Origin: Planctomycetaceae bacterium
GTDB taxonomy: Bacteria > Planctomycetota > Planctomycetia > Pirellulales > Pirellulaceae
NCBI GenBank assembly: GCA_947463915.1
Contig: CANHVO010000002.1
Location: 1-64,000 of the forward strand
Direction: 5' to 3'
DNA: 64,000 nt
Part shown: in pieces, positions 25,665 to 34,190 of the stretch
Layout of the letters: each line of letters opens with the position of its first letter
Position numbering within the stretch: position 1 is the first letter of the stretch
Notes under the pieces: model-generated
Told to the model about the DNA's origin: nothing
The model's database searches: none
What the model saw: the letters and a program-made list of their open reading frames with translations, nothing else
Made by a program: the position numbers and the translations under genes

Positions 25665-26993
25665 TTATGGAAAGCAGTTTCCGAACGCTGCCAAAAGTTT
25701 AGGATTCCCCCAAATACGCACTTGCATGGTCATTAGCAACCAACCGATGCTCGCTTCTTTACGAAGCAGGCGAAGCCAACCGCGCGACGATGCGGTGATA
25801 CGAATGTCGCAGTCACCTTGCAAGCCATCCTCGACTTTGATTTTTTGGTCGCAAATAGTGACCGTGCATTCCGCAGGCTGTTGACCCGTGAATCGAAAAT
25901 GGTAGCGTGCCGAAAGACCTTTGGATCGGCCGGGTTGGAAGCCATGACGCATGAGTTTAATGAACCCAGGAATCGAAACGGGCCGCAAGACAGCACCGAC
26001 TTGTTTGACGTGCTTGTGAGGAAAGCGTTTTCTGACGTAAGCTTCCGCGTCGGACCGTGGCTGGACGTAGATCGTTTCCTCCTTTTGCTGGAGCGGTTTG
26101 ACGACTTCCGAAATGAAACCGCTGCGGTCCTGCAGGAATGGAGAAATAACATCTTCACCGGCGGGGCAGGCGCTCAAGCAGTAGGCTGCTTTGTAGTTTG
26201 GACCAAAGGCGAGCGACTGCCACATGGACGCGCTTTCGCTGTCGCTTACTTTGTCTCGGTAACGAACGGGATTTGGACTACCTGCGATCACTTCAACCCA
26301 GTCGGTGAAGCCACTCATGAACTCGCGGTAATTGTGCGTATAGCAAGATGAAAAATTGAATTCGCCGTCAGGTGAAATGGCTCCCACGGGACATGCTGCA
26401 ACGCACAGTTTGCAAGTCAAACATGGATTGTAATCAATAGGTGCACTCTCCTCGGAGACGGCCACATCGATGAGTACGGTTCCCAAGAGAATGAAGTTTC
26501 CAAACTTGGGATGGATCACGTTTCGGTGCAGGCCCATGTGCCCAAGTCCAGCCGCAACAGCTAACGGTTTCAGCGAGATGCTCCACATCTTTCCCGGAAA
26601 CTTGTCCATTTCCATCGGGAACGCCATCGGTGGATTGAGTGCTCGAATTCCCAATTCGGAGAGACGAGCGACGATACGTCGTGCGACATCGTTTACTTCA
26701 TCGCCCGTTGCGTGAAACTCGTGGTTCGCCATAATTCGGGCAGGGCTTCGAACCGACTCGGGGTTCATTCTACAAACGATGCAAATGAGCGATCGCGTAG
26801 CAGGAAAAATCCGCAAAATATCGGATCGTTCGTTGTCCATTTCAGGTCGATTCAAACCAACAAATCCTACGTCTGCTGCACCTGCTTCCAGGCACAATCG
26901 ATGCAGTTCCAAAGCGTCAATCGAAACCGGTGGGGAAGGATTGTTTTTTGCTTTGTTTGCTACAACAGTTGGATGATCTTCAAGTCGATTCAT
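25665..26993 (-). CDS. QueG-like 4Fe-4S protein fused to SCP2-like domain
   Basis: The 442-residue protein resembles the epoxyqueuosine-reductase group without being clearly QueG. C191-x2-C194-x2-C197-x3-C201-P is a 4Fe-4S site; the second site is reduced to a C-x3-C pair in YCLSACPAGED. The last 90 residues have the SCP2 sterol-carrier pattern, which QueG lacks. It may be a redox protein for a hydrophobic substrate. AAGGA lies 7 bases before the ATG at 26993. The promoter is divergent from an HxlR regulator and overlaps two palindromes at 27020-27053, so it is likely repressed by that regulator. Confidence 0.78.
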   Translation of the reverse strand: MNRLEDHPTVVANKAKNNPSPPVSIDALELHRLCLEAGAADVGFVGLNRPEMDNERSDILRIFPATRSLICIVCRMNPESVRSPARIMANHEFHATGDEVNDVARRIVARLSELGIRALNPPMAFPMEMDKFPGKMWSISLKPLAVAAGLGHMGLHRNVIHPKFGNFILLGTVLIDVAVSEESAPIDYNPCLTCKLCVAACPVGAISPDGEFNFSSCYTHNYREFMSGFTDWVEVIAGSPNPVRYRDKVSDSESASMWQSLAFGPNYKAAYCLSACPAGEDVISPFLQDRSGFISEVVKPLQQKEETIYVQPRSDAEAYVRKRFPHKHVKQVGAVLRPVSIPGFIKLMRHGFQPGRSKGLSARYHFRFTGQQPAECTVTICDQKIKVEDGLQGDCDIRITASSRGWLRLLRKEASIGWLLMTMQVRIWGNPKLLAAFGNCFP

Positions 26994-27019
26994 TTCAGAT
27001 TCCTTAGTAGACAACAACA

Positions 27020-27053
27020 ACTTGCACTTCGCAAGTACTTGCAATTTACAAGT
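27020..27053. promoter_or_regulatory. Tandem operator-like palindromes between the divergent HxlR and QueG-like genes
   Basis: Two 17-bp palindromes lie head to tail: ACTTGCACTTCGCAAGT (27020-27036) and ACTTGCAATTTACAAGT (27037-27053). On the minus strand TTGACA (27063-27068) is followed after about 16 bases by TAAATT, so the second palindrome covers the -10 region of the QueG-like operon. On the plus strand TTGCAA and TATTGT, 17 bases apart, could serve the regulator gene. The ACTTG...CAAGT symmetry suits a dimeric winged-helix repressor of the HxlR/YodB type. This is inference from position and symmetry. Confidence 0.65.
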
Positions 27054-27112
27054 GCAGGTAGTATTGTCAAGAGGAGAGGATCTGTTTCAAATGTTGGAAG
27101 GGAAAAAGATCG

Positions 27113-27466
27113 ATGAAAAAAGCAAAACACAAACGCTCGCCTTGTCCGATTGCGTGCACCCTGGACATCCTGGGTGATAGATGGACGCTACTTTTGATAC
27201 GTGACATGCTGTTTGGCAGAACGCACTTCAACGAGTTCTGCCGATCACCCGAAGGGATCGCGACCAACATTCTTGCCGACCGGTTGGAGAAACTGCTTGC
27301 ACACGATTTGGCTGAAAAGTACACATCAAACGAGGTACCGATTCGAGACGCTTATCGATTAACTGAAAAGGGCAAATCCCTGAAGACGGTCCTGGATGCG
27401 GTTGCCAAGTGGGGCTTAGCTAACATCGACGGGACAGAAGCCCGCATGAAACCGAAAGCACTTTAG
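27113..27466 (+). CDS. HxlR-family winged-helix transcriptional regulator
   Basis: The 117-residue protein has the HxlR signature: SPCPIACTLDILGDRWTLLL near the N-terminus, RTHFNEFCRSPEGIATNILA as the recognition helix region, and a C-terminal dimer helix. Cys11 and Cys15 lie where HxlR/YodB relatives use a Cys for redox or quinone sensing. The start is ATG at 27113, with AAGGGA some 10 bases upstream. It is divergent from the QueG-like operon, with two palindromes between, so it probably represses both itself and that operon. The signal may be a thiol-reactive compound; that is inference. Confidence 0.9.
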   Translation: MKKAKHKRSPCPIACTLDILGDRWTLLLIRDMLFGRTHFNEFCRSPEGIATNILADRLEKLLAHDLAEKYTSNEVPIRDAYRLTEKGKSLKTVLDAVAKWGLANIDGTEARMKPKAL

Positions 27467-27472
27467 TCATAT

Positions 27473-27494
27473 TCACTAGCTTGCGCGTCGTGCT
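27473..27494. repeat. Family B repeat, single arm
   Basis: TCACTAGCTTGCGCGTCGTG and two more bases match the right arm of the perfect palindrome at 30886-30944. It starts 7 bp after the HxlR stop. The rest of 27495-27679 shows no gene. Confidence 0.75.
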
Positions 27495-27679
27495 AGCAGT
27501 GCTCTCGGATTTTCAGGCTAAATTGCCTTCTTTAAGTGGCTGGACAAGACCGGATTTGCTCAAGCATTGTCGTTCCGATTGCCGAACCTGTAACGACAGG
27601 AACAGTTTTTCTAACGCTGGAATGCAATCAAACCGGCGCGGCGTTCACTTTTGGTGATGCAGAATAAGCGATTCAATTC

Positions 27680-28858
27680 ATGACGGCCCAACGAACTCAC
27701 CTTCATCAGACCAAGCTAGCGATCCAAATACGTCGAAGGTTTGCGATTGCTGCTATTGGCGGCATCGCATTTGCAATGACGGGGTGCACGACTTCTCCAG
27801 GTAGCCGTCCTTCCATATGGCCGACGCGCACCGCAGGCTCAGCGAGTTCGTTAACTCCAAGCTCCTCCACAGGAATGGCGGGTACGTTTGCAACGACCAC
27901 TCAGGCGGTGAAAGGCCAGTTCTCATCAATGGGAACTGCAGTCTCGTCCGCATACGGCAAAGCCAAAACGGCAATTACCTCTCCGTTTACTGGAACCACA
28001 GAATCGGGAGGGGCATCGGGCGACGCGACGGCCCTTAGCAACAAGCCGTCGATCGATCCCGAACTGAATATTTTGAAAGGGAACCTCGATGAGCAGCAAG
28101 GGAACTATGCGAAGGCTCTAGATAGCTATAGCAAAGCGTTGGAAGCGGAACCGAAAAATCCAACGGCATTATTGAGTACAGCAAGATTGTACGATCGCCA
28201 AAACGAGAAAGACAAGGCTGTCGAGTTCTATCAAAAAGCTGGTGCCGTTGCCCCGAACAATGCCGCCATCTTTGCGGACCTTGGTAACCTCCACGCCCGG
28301 ACAGGAAACTTGCCGGCCGCCCGAGCCGAATTGCAAAAAGCCGTCAACCTGGATCCCAAGAACGCATCCCATCGTTCCTCGTTGGCAGGTGTCATGCTCG
28401 ATTCCGGAAACGCAGACGCTGCCCTGACAGAGCTCGGACAGGTTCACAGTCCGGCCATGGCGAATTACCAAATGGCTTACCTACACTTCAGCCGCAAGAA
28501 CGTTCCGGCAACGCAGCAGTATTTAAGTGCTGCTCTACAAATCGACCCCAATCTCAAGCCTGCACGAGATCTGATGGCGAGCATGGGTGGAGCTCAAAAG
28601 ATCAATCAAATGGCTCAAGGCGGACAACAAGCTGTCCAACAGGCACAAGGCATCTATCAGCAAGCCGGAGCAATCGGAAGCAACATTCAAGGTCTCTTCA
28701 ATACTGCTCCAGCATCCTATCAATCGAGCCCTGCGATGGACACGACATCTGCCCAGCAACTACCACCTGCCGCGCCAGCTCCAAACGCTGGGCTGATGGG
28801 ATTGCCTGGGTACCCGCAGGCAGCAGGGGCACCTCCTGGCTCATTGCTTCCACGCTAA
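27680..28858 (+). CDS. TPR-repeat lipoprotein
   Basis: The 392-residue protein has an N-terminal signal ending in the lipobox-like MTGC, so it is likely lipid-anchored. A Ser/Thr-rich linker follows, then at least three or four tetratricopeptide units at about 125-265 (for example YAKALDSYSKALEAEPKNPT and AGAVAPNNAAIFADLGNLHA). The tail is rich in Gln, Ala and Pro. It would act as a scaffold on the outer face of a membrane. The gene is convergent with the histidine kinase gene: the stop codons overlap by two bases at 28856-28857. No clear SD precedes the ATG. Confidence 0.8.
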   Translation: MTAQRTHLHQTKLAIQIRRRFAIAAIGGIAFAMTGCTTSPGSRPSIWPTRTAGSASSLTPSSSTGMAGTFATTTQAVKGQFSSMGTAVSSAYGKAKTAITSPFTGTTESGGASGDATALSNKPSIDPELNILKGNLDEQQGNYAKALDSYSKALEAEPKNPTALLSTARLYDRQNEKDKAVEFYQKAGAVAPNNAAIFADLGNLHARTGNLPAARAELQKAVNLDPKNASHRSSLAGVMLDSGNADAALTELGQVHSPAMANYQMAYLHFSRKNVPATQQYLSAALQIDPNLKPARDLMASMGGAQKINQMAQGGQQAVQQAQGIYQQAGAIGSNIQGLFNTAPASYQSSPAMDTTSAQQLPPAAPAPNAGLMGLPGYPQAAGAPPGSLLPR

Positions 28859-30846
28859 GGTGTTGAGGGCAAGTCAATGATAAACGAGCTCCCGCCACTA
28901 TGTTGCGGTGCGTAATTTAGAGTTCCTTGGTGGTCCTCGATAATCCCGCGACTGATTGCGAGCCCCATACCCAAGCCATTTGTCTTCGTGGTAAAGAACG
29001 CATCAAACAATCGTGAGCGTTGCGACTCATTGACACCACTCCCCGAGTCGAGGACCGAGATCCTAACCCGCTTCGGAGTGGAATTGATTTCGATCGTTGC
29101 AATTTTCTGAGATTTGGGTTGATCTACCATCGACTCAAGCGCGTTTAAAACAAGATTCACCAAAACCTGTTGCAATCGGACAGGGTCGCCAAGCACGACG
29201 GATTTTTTATCGACATCCACAATTTGGATTGTCATTCCACGTCGCCGAGCCTCTCCCTTGAGCATCGCGGCTGTATCAGCCGCCAATTCGGAAAGATTCA
29301 GTCGTTCGGGTTGATGTTTGCCTGTCGATACGAAATCGCGTGTTCGGCGAATGATCTTTGCTGCCCGAGTAATCTCACCTGAAAGTTTTGTCAGAACATG
29401 CGACGCTGCCTCGGAAACGGGGGACGTCGACAAAATTTGTGTCAGGCTCGAGACGTAGTTTTGAATCGCGTTCAGCGGTTGGTTGAGTTCATGGGCCAAC
29501 TCACCTGACAATCGTCCCATGACACTCACGCGAGAGAAATGCGATAGTTGAGCACGTTTTTCCTCGAGCAGCTCTTCAGCATGCTGCCGATTTTCGATTT
29601 CATTCACGAGCGAATGATTCACACTCACCAACTCCTGAGTCCGTTTGTTGACGCGTTGCTCAAGCATTAAGTTATAGTGTTGCAATTCTTCTTCTGCTTT
29701 TCGACGATCGGTGATGTCGATGGTATGTCCAGCCACCCCTATTGGCTTACCATCGGTGGAGTGGATTTGCTGACAATTGCTGAGCATCCACCGCCATTCG
29801 TTATCTTTTCCCTTCATTCGAAATTCATGGCTCGCCGTCTGCTGCTCTCCGGAGAGTACAGCCCCCAGGCTGGCTGCTGCTTTCGGGAAATCCTCTTCGT
29901 GAATCCAACTTTCCCAGCTTTCTCCAAGAGCGGCTTCTGTTGGCTCTCCAGTTATGGTGCAAAAATAATCGCTGGTGAAAACACACTGTCCATCCATGGT
30001 TAACTGCCAAATAATGGCTGGGACGGACCGCGTTAGATCTCTCATCAAGCTTGCTTTTTCTCGTAGCTCTCGCTGAGCAGCTAAGCGATAGGTGAGATCA
30101 ACTATGCTCCCGATGTACGAAACGGTATTGTTGTGCGTGTCCGACACACGATTGAGGGATAGCTCCACCGTGCACTTGTTTTTCCCTTCTATTGTGCAGT
30201 CGATGCGGTCTCCTCCGGGCTGCGAATCCGTATTGCCTTGAAGATGCTTTACCAGTCGCTGCTGATCCTTGGCGATAAGCTCATTCCAATGCTTTCCAGC
30301 AACTTCGTCGAAAGTTAAGCCAGTGATTCTTTCCCATTCCGGGTTAACATAGGTTAGCTGATGACTTGGATCGCATTCAAAGATGCCGACTGGGCACGTT
30401 TGCGCTAATGCAGTAAATCGCTTCTCGTTTTGCTCAAACAAACGGAAGGCTAGTTTGATATGCGAGATATTCGTATAGCAAGTAATGACACCAACACATC
30501 GCCCTTCGGAGTCAAGTATAGGGCTTCTCGAGACCAAGAGCGTTCTTTGGTCGTATCCCAAATCCCAAGTTTCTTCGATCGACTCCGCTTTGCCGGTGGC
30601 CATGACATGCTGATCACGCTCTCGAATCGATTGCGCTAATGCCCTAGGCAAGAACTCGTACGAATCACGGCCTGGCAAATCATCCACCGAACACTTGAGA
30701 AACTCAGCGACTCTCTGGCTCCCAATGAGAACGATTCCATCGCAATCCTTGATAAGAATGGCTTCGCTCGAGGAATTGAGAGCCAGCACTAGCAGTTCTT
30801 TGGTTAGACGAATCTGCGGGTTCCGCTTGAAGGACGTGTTTGGCAA
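28855..30846 (-). CDS. Multi-PAS sensor histidine kinase
   Basis: The 663-residue protein has three PAS domains in a row (about 10-130, 140-260 and 265-395; the last followed by a PAC segment WRWMLSNCQQIHSTDGKPIG), a coiled coil (about 395-445), a HisKA region with phosphoacceptor His in SGELAHELNQPLNAI, and an HATPase domain with the N box VNLVLNALES, then DSGSGV and GLGMGLAISRGI. No membrane segment is visible, so it is a soluble sensor. The start is TTG at 30846 with AAGGAAG five bases upstream; the frame is open further but runs into a family B repeat. No response regulator lies beside it. Confidence 0.88.
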   Translation of the reverse strand: MPNTSFKRNPQIRLTKELLVLALNSSSEAILIKDCDGIVLIGSQRVAEFLKCSVDDLPGRDSYEFLPRALAQSIRERDQHVMATGKAESIEETWDLGYDQRTLLVSRSPILDSEGRCVGVITCYTNISHIKLAFRLFEQNEKRFTALAQTCPVGIFECDPSHQLTYVNPEWERITGLTFDEVAGKHWNELIAKDQQRLVKHLQGNTDSQPGGDRIDCTIEGKNKCTVELSLNRVSDTHNNTVSYIGSIVDLTYRLAAQRELREKASLMRDLTRSVPAIIWQLTMDGQCVFTSDYFCTITGEPTEAALGESWESWIHEEDFPKAAASLGAVLSGEQQTASHEFRMKGKDNEWRWMLSNCQQIHSTDGKPIGVAGHTIDITDRRKAEEELQHYNLMLEQRVNKRTQELVSVNHSLVNEIENRQHAEELLEEKRAQLSHFSRVSVMGRLSGELAHELNQPLNAIQNYVSSLTQILSTSPVSEAASHVLTKLSGEITRAAKIIRRTRDFVSTGKHQPERLNLSELAADTAAMLKGEARRRGMTIQIVDVDKKSVVLGDPVRLQQVLVNLVLNALESMVDQPKSQKIATIEINSTPKRVRISVLDSGSGVNESQRSRLFDAFFTTKTNGLGMGLAISRGIIEDHQGTLNYAPQHSGGSSFIIDLPSTP

Positions 30847-30885
30847 AGTGACTTCCTTTAGTCGAGCGGCGAGTTCCAAAACACC

Positions 30886-30944
30886 TAGCACGACGCGCAA
30901 GCTAGTGAATCCACCTTTATTTCACTAGCTTGCGCGTCGTGCTA
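30886..30944. repeat. Family B repeat, perfect palindrome
   Basis: A 24-base left arm starting TAGCACGACGCGCAAGCTAG and the matching right arm at 30921-30944 are perfect inverse copies around an 11-base loop. It lies 40 bp upstream of the histidine kinase start, between that gene and a divergently read neighbour region. This is the best copy of family B. Confidence 0.9.
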
Positions 30945-30979
30945 AGGTAGTCATGCTGCCGCTCGCCATACTGGGACTG

Positions 30980-32074
30980 TTACTTAAGATAGGCCAGTGT
31001 AAGCAAAACATAGCCTGTTACAAGGTTCGGGTCACCTTCCATCCAGCGTGCATCTGGATTGGTCCACGATCCATTCTCCTTTTGGGTGTTTTTCAGCTGG
31101 ATCAATAGCTCCGCTTTCCAGTCGTGATTTCCATCCTTGGCGCCGAATTCCTTTTCACCTAGTGCAGCCAATGCTTTGGCCATCGTATGTTGATAATAGT
31201 ACAACCCCGAACTTCCCATACCGGGATTGGTCGACACCGAGTAGTTGTTGTACAAAAATTTCTTGGCCGCTTTGACGCGAAAATCTTCCTTGTCGACCCC
31301 GGCGAAGATCATACTCTTCATCCCGGCGTACGTCATCGAAGCATAGGATCTCAACCCGCCGTTTTCCTCTTTGCCGGCCATCGAATCACCGCCATTGGCG
31401 GGGGTGTAGTAGAACCCACCGTCATTGATCTTCGATGCGAACTCGGTCCTGTTGTTGGCTGACTCCAGGTTCTGGCAGCGAGACACAAACGCGAGCGCTT
31501 TCTTTATCGCTTCATCTTCCTCACTCACACCTGCACTTCGCAATGCGTCGATCAAGAACGCAGTGTTGGAAAGATCGGGGCGCGATTTACTTCCGTACCC
31601 AGCTCCACCATAGGCAACATCATCGGACTTGATACCTTCGCCTTCGTCCCATTGCTGCAATTTGACAAATTTCTCAGCCCCACGAATCAAATCGGTGTAT
31701 TTGCCGTCCTGATTCGCCTTTGAAAACGCCATAATCGCCAAACATGTTTCATAATTTGCGTGCGTCGACTTGGGCGCGTACAAACCGCCATCTTCGTGCC
31801 TTGTGCTTTGCAGGTACTTTAAGGACTTCGCCACAACAGGATGGTCGGGCGGCAGATCGACCGAAAGGAGCCCCGCGACCACCAATCCAGTCACCCCTGG
31901 CCCAGTTTTGCTGCTGAACGAACCGTCCTCGGCTTGTCCAACATCGCTTAAATAGCCGACCGCTTTTTTGACCATCTCCAGACGCTCGGCTGGTCCTTGG
32001 GCCTGAAGAAACGAAAAGGACGAGACCATCCACGACGCGACGAGGCCAAAAGACAAAAGGCTTGTTAGTTTCAT
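30980..32074 (-). CDS. Exported alpha/alpha-toroid protein (prenyltransferase/squalene-cyclase repeats)
   Basis: The 364-residue protein has a signal peptide (about 1-26). Repeated helices with the QxxDGSF/GGxxY-type turns of terpenoid cyclase toroids follow: VGQAEDGSFSSKTGPGVTGL, RHEDGGLYAPKSTHANYETC, and KENGSWTNPDARWMEGDPNL. The catalytic DxDD motif of squalene cyclases is not seen, so it is probably not a cyclase. Such proteins occur widely in planctomycetes with unknown roles. A related fold appears at 61519-62643. It stands alone, with a 300-bp repeat-filled gap upstream. Confidence 0.78.
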   Translation of the reverse strand: MKLTSLLSFGLVASWMVSSFSFLQAQGPAERLEMVKKAVGYLSDVGQAEDGSFSSKTGPGVTGLVVAGLLSVDLPPDHPVVAKSLKYLQSTRHEDGGLYAPKSTHANYETCLAIMAFSKANQDGKYTDLIRGAEKFVKLQQWDEGEGIKSDDVAYGGAGYGSKSRPDLSNTAFLIDALRSAGVSEEDEAIKKALAFVSRCQNLESANNRTEFASKINDGGFYYTPANGGDSMAGKEENGGLRSYASMTYAGMKSMIFAGVDKEDFRVKAAKKFLYNNYSVSTNPGMGSSGLYYYQHTMAKALAALGEKEFGAKDGNHDWKAELLIQLKNTQKENGSWTNPDARWMEGDPNLVTGYVLLTLAYLK

Positions 32075-32379
32075 TAGTTTCGACTCACTAAGTTAACGAA
32101 ATTCGCATTCACTCCCACGAATTATAGACTAGCACGACCTCGCCTCCACGCTATTGGATGCACATTTTTTGTCCTAGCGCGACGCGCAAGTCTTGAAGTT
32201 GCACACTTGTGATTTCGCAGCAGAATTCATGAGAATTCTGGCCGCGTCTTCATTGCAAAGTGTCTGAATTCTCACGAATTCAGCTACATTTCTTAATACA
32301 GTACAACTTCAAAACGCGCAAGCTAGTGATTTTGGCTTCGAATTCACTAGCTTGCGCGTCGTGCTAAGAAAAAAGCTGC
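32075..32379. other. Intergenic gap filled by repeats of families A and B
   Basis: Nothing coding is seen. From 32175 to 32366 the gap holds a B-type arm, an A-like palindrome and a second B element in a row; see the separate entries. The remainder (32075-32174) is plain A/T-rich DNA that may hold the promoter of the toroid gene. Confidence 0.6.
32175..32366. repeat. Composite repeat: B arm, A-like palindrome, B palindrome
   Basis: TAGCGCGACGCGCAAG at 32175 is a B arm. CTTGAAGTTGCAC after it is mirrored by GTACAACTTCAA before 32312, and between them (32226-32287) lies an A-like palindrome, GAATTCATGAGAATTC against GAATTCTCACGAATTC. ACGCGCAAGCTAGTGA at 32314 and its inverse at 32344-32366 close the unit. 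It looks like one repeat inside another. Confidence 0.65.
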
Positions 32380-34107
32380 TTGTGGACACTGGAAAGGATA
32401 TTGAATCTGACGCCCCAAATGCATGCCAAATTGCTGATCGACTCGGCATCGAGTACACTGCCCATCCCACGACTACCCCAAAACAATCTTTCCTTTACCG
32501 AATTCCCTGTCGAGTTTTGCATGGGTCAACTGCGATTTCGAGTGCCAGATGCTCAAAGCTACGACGCGCAAATATGGGGCACCGCGTTCGTATCTGGCAT
32601 CGAAGGGATACCTTGGGCTAGCAAAAATCGAGTCGAAAAAGACTGCTTGATCATCGAGCGGGCGGTCAACGAATCCGGAAAATTGTCGATCGTTTGGCCG
32701 ACCGAAGAGTACGGGCCGATCATGCTTTCGACCGCGTCTCTGCGATGCCAAGAGACCCCCTATCTCCTACACCTCGAACTCGCCCGAGGAACCCTTCATC
32801 GCATTCGCGGTCGGGGAATCGATTGGCAACGCCTCGGACTTAAATTGCCTGAAGCATTTGCTTCACTCATGGATCGCTCCGTCTCGGCGTTTGTTCAAGC
32901 GATTCTAGCGGCGGACGATTTAGACCGTTGTGTCAAGCTCGCTCAGATGGCCATCGATTTCGCCGTGAGCGCATCAAAACCACTCTGTCGGGCATTTATT
33001 TCACAGGCTTTGCATGCACGTCATCAGTCCGAAAAGCAACTCAGCACTCTCTTGGGTGTCAAGCTTGCACCGTCGAAAGCCTGGGAACAAGATGTAGAAG
33101 CCATACTACCAGCTATCAACACCATCAACATCTCGATGGAAATGGGCCAACTCGAAACCGAATCCAAAGGATCGGCGCTCGCCGTTATCGACTCACAACT
33201 CCAGTGGGCGCGACGCAATTCGCTAAGGATCTTCGGAGGCCCACTGCTAAATCTTCAATCGCATGCTGTGCCTAAGTGGCTTTATCTCCTCAGCGATTTC
33301 CAATCGATGTACGAGGCCGCTTGCAAGCATGCCACGATGATGGTGGAAAGATACCGCGGCCAAGTTCACTTGTGGTCGGCAGCGGCGGGTCTGAACGCCC
33401 CCAACACATTGGGCATCACCGACGAACAAGTATTGCACTTGGCTGTCGGTGTTATTCAAGCCGTCCGTAGAAGCGATCCCAAAACACCGGTTGTCCTCAA
33501 CATCGATGCGCCGTGGGCTGAATACTTGGGACAAAAGTCCGATGGCATTAGCCCTTTGCACTTTGCCGATGCTCTCATCCGTGCAGATCTAGGCCTTTCA
33601 GGATTAGGTCTCGAACTCAATTTCAACTATTGGCAAGGCGGGTCGATGCCGCGAGATCTCGTCGATGTTTCCGACTTGATCGATCATTGGAATATCCTGG
33701 GGCTGCCTCTCTTGGCTCACGTCTCCGCACCCTGCCATCTGCAAACCGACCCAATGGCAACCTCCAAATCTGAACTGGTTTCGAATTGGCGTTACCCAAA
33801 CTATCCGTGGTGGGATCAGTCACAAATGTCCGACAGCGGCTCGATCGAACTTCCATCCGGCGAACCCATTGCACCGGTGCTCGCCAACATGAATGCGACT
33901 CCTGCGACCCGAGAACGCATGCCCGTAAACGGGTTGGAAGTCGTGCAGATGCTGCTCGCCAAGAGCAATGTTCACGGAATATTTTGGAACCAATATTCGG
34001 ATCGAGAAGACCACGCCTTCCCAAATGCAGGACTGGTCGCCGCAAGCGGAAAACGACGCTCCCTGCTCGATGGCCTGAGTCGCCTCCGCCAATTGCATGT
34101 GCATTGA
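32380..34107 (+). CDS. GH10-like glycoside hydrolase family protein
   Basis: The 575-residue protein has an N-terminal beta domain (about 30-130, ending SLRCQETPYLLHLELARG) and a TIM-barrel part (about 230-560) that follows the GH10 xylanase order. Where GH10 has the acid/base Glu in WDVVNE, this protein reads WSAAAG. At the seventh strand, where GH10 has the TE nucleophile, it reads LLAHVSAP. So both catalytic glutamates seem absent, judged by eye. It may bind rather than cut a polysaccharide. No signal peptide is visible. The TTG at 32380 follows a family B repeat closely; an ATG at 32419 is the alternative start. Confidence 0.7.
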   Translation: MWTLERILNLTPQMHAKLLIDSASSTLPIPRLPQNNLSFTEFPVEFCMGQLRFRVPDAQSYDAQIWGTAFVSGIEGIPWASKNRVEKDCLIIERAVNESGKLSIVWPTEEYGPIMLSTASLRCQETPYLLHLELARGTLHRIRGRGIDWQRLGLKLPEAFASLMDRSVSAFVQAILAADDLDRCVKLAQMAIDFAVSASKPLCRAFISQALHARHQSEKQLSTLLGVKLAPSKAWEQDVEAILPAINTINISMEMGQLETESKGSALAVIDSQLQWARRNSLRIFGGPLLNLQSHAVPKWLYLLSDFQSMYEAACKHATMMVERYRGQVHLWSAAAGLNAPNTLGITDEQVLHLAVGVIQAVRRSDPKTPVVLNIDAPWAEYLGQKSDGISPLHFADALIRADLGLSGLGLELNFNYWQGGSMPRDLVDVSDLIDHWNILGLPLLAHVSAPCHLQTDPMATSKSELVSNWRYPNYPWWDQSQMSDSGSIELPSGEPIAPVLANMNATPATRERMPVNGLEVVQMLLAKSNVHGIFWNQYSDREDHAFPNAGLVAASGKRRSLLDGLSRLRQLHVH

Positions 34108-34117
34108 TTGGCACGTA

Positions 34118-34174
34118 ATGTAACTGAGTTCGTGAGAATTCAGTTACATCGGAATTCTTACGAATCCAGCAACG
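34118..34174. repeat. A-like palindrome
   Basis: GTAACTGAGTTCGTGAGAAT is opposed by GGAATTCTTACGAATCCAGC, with several mismatches. It lies between the convergent ends of the GH10-like and glycosyltransferase genes. Confidence 0.55.
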
Positions 34175-34190
34175 AACCGTGCTATTGCGA

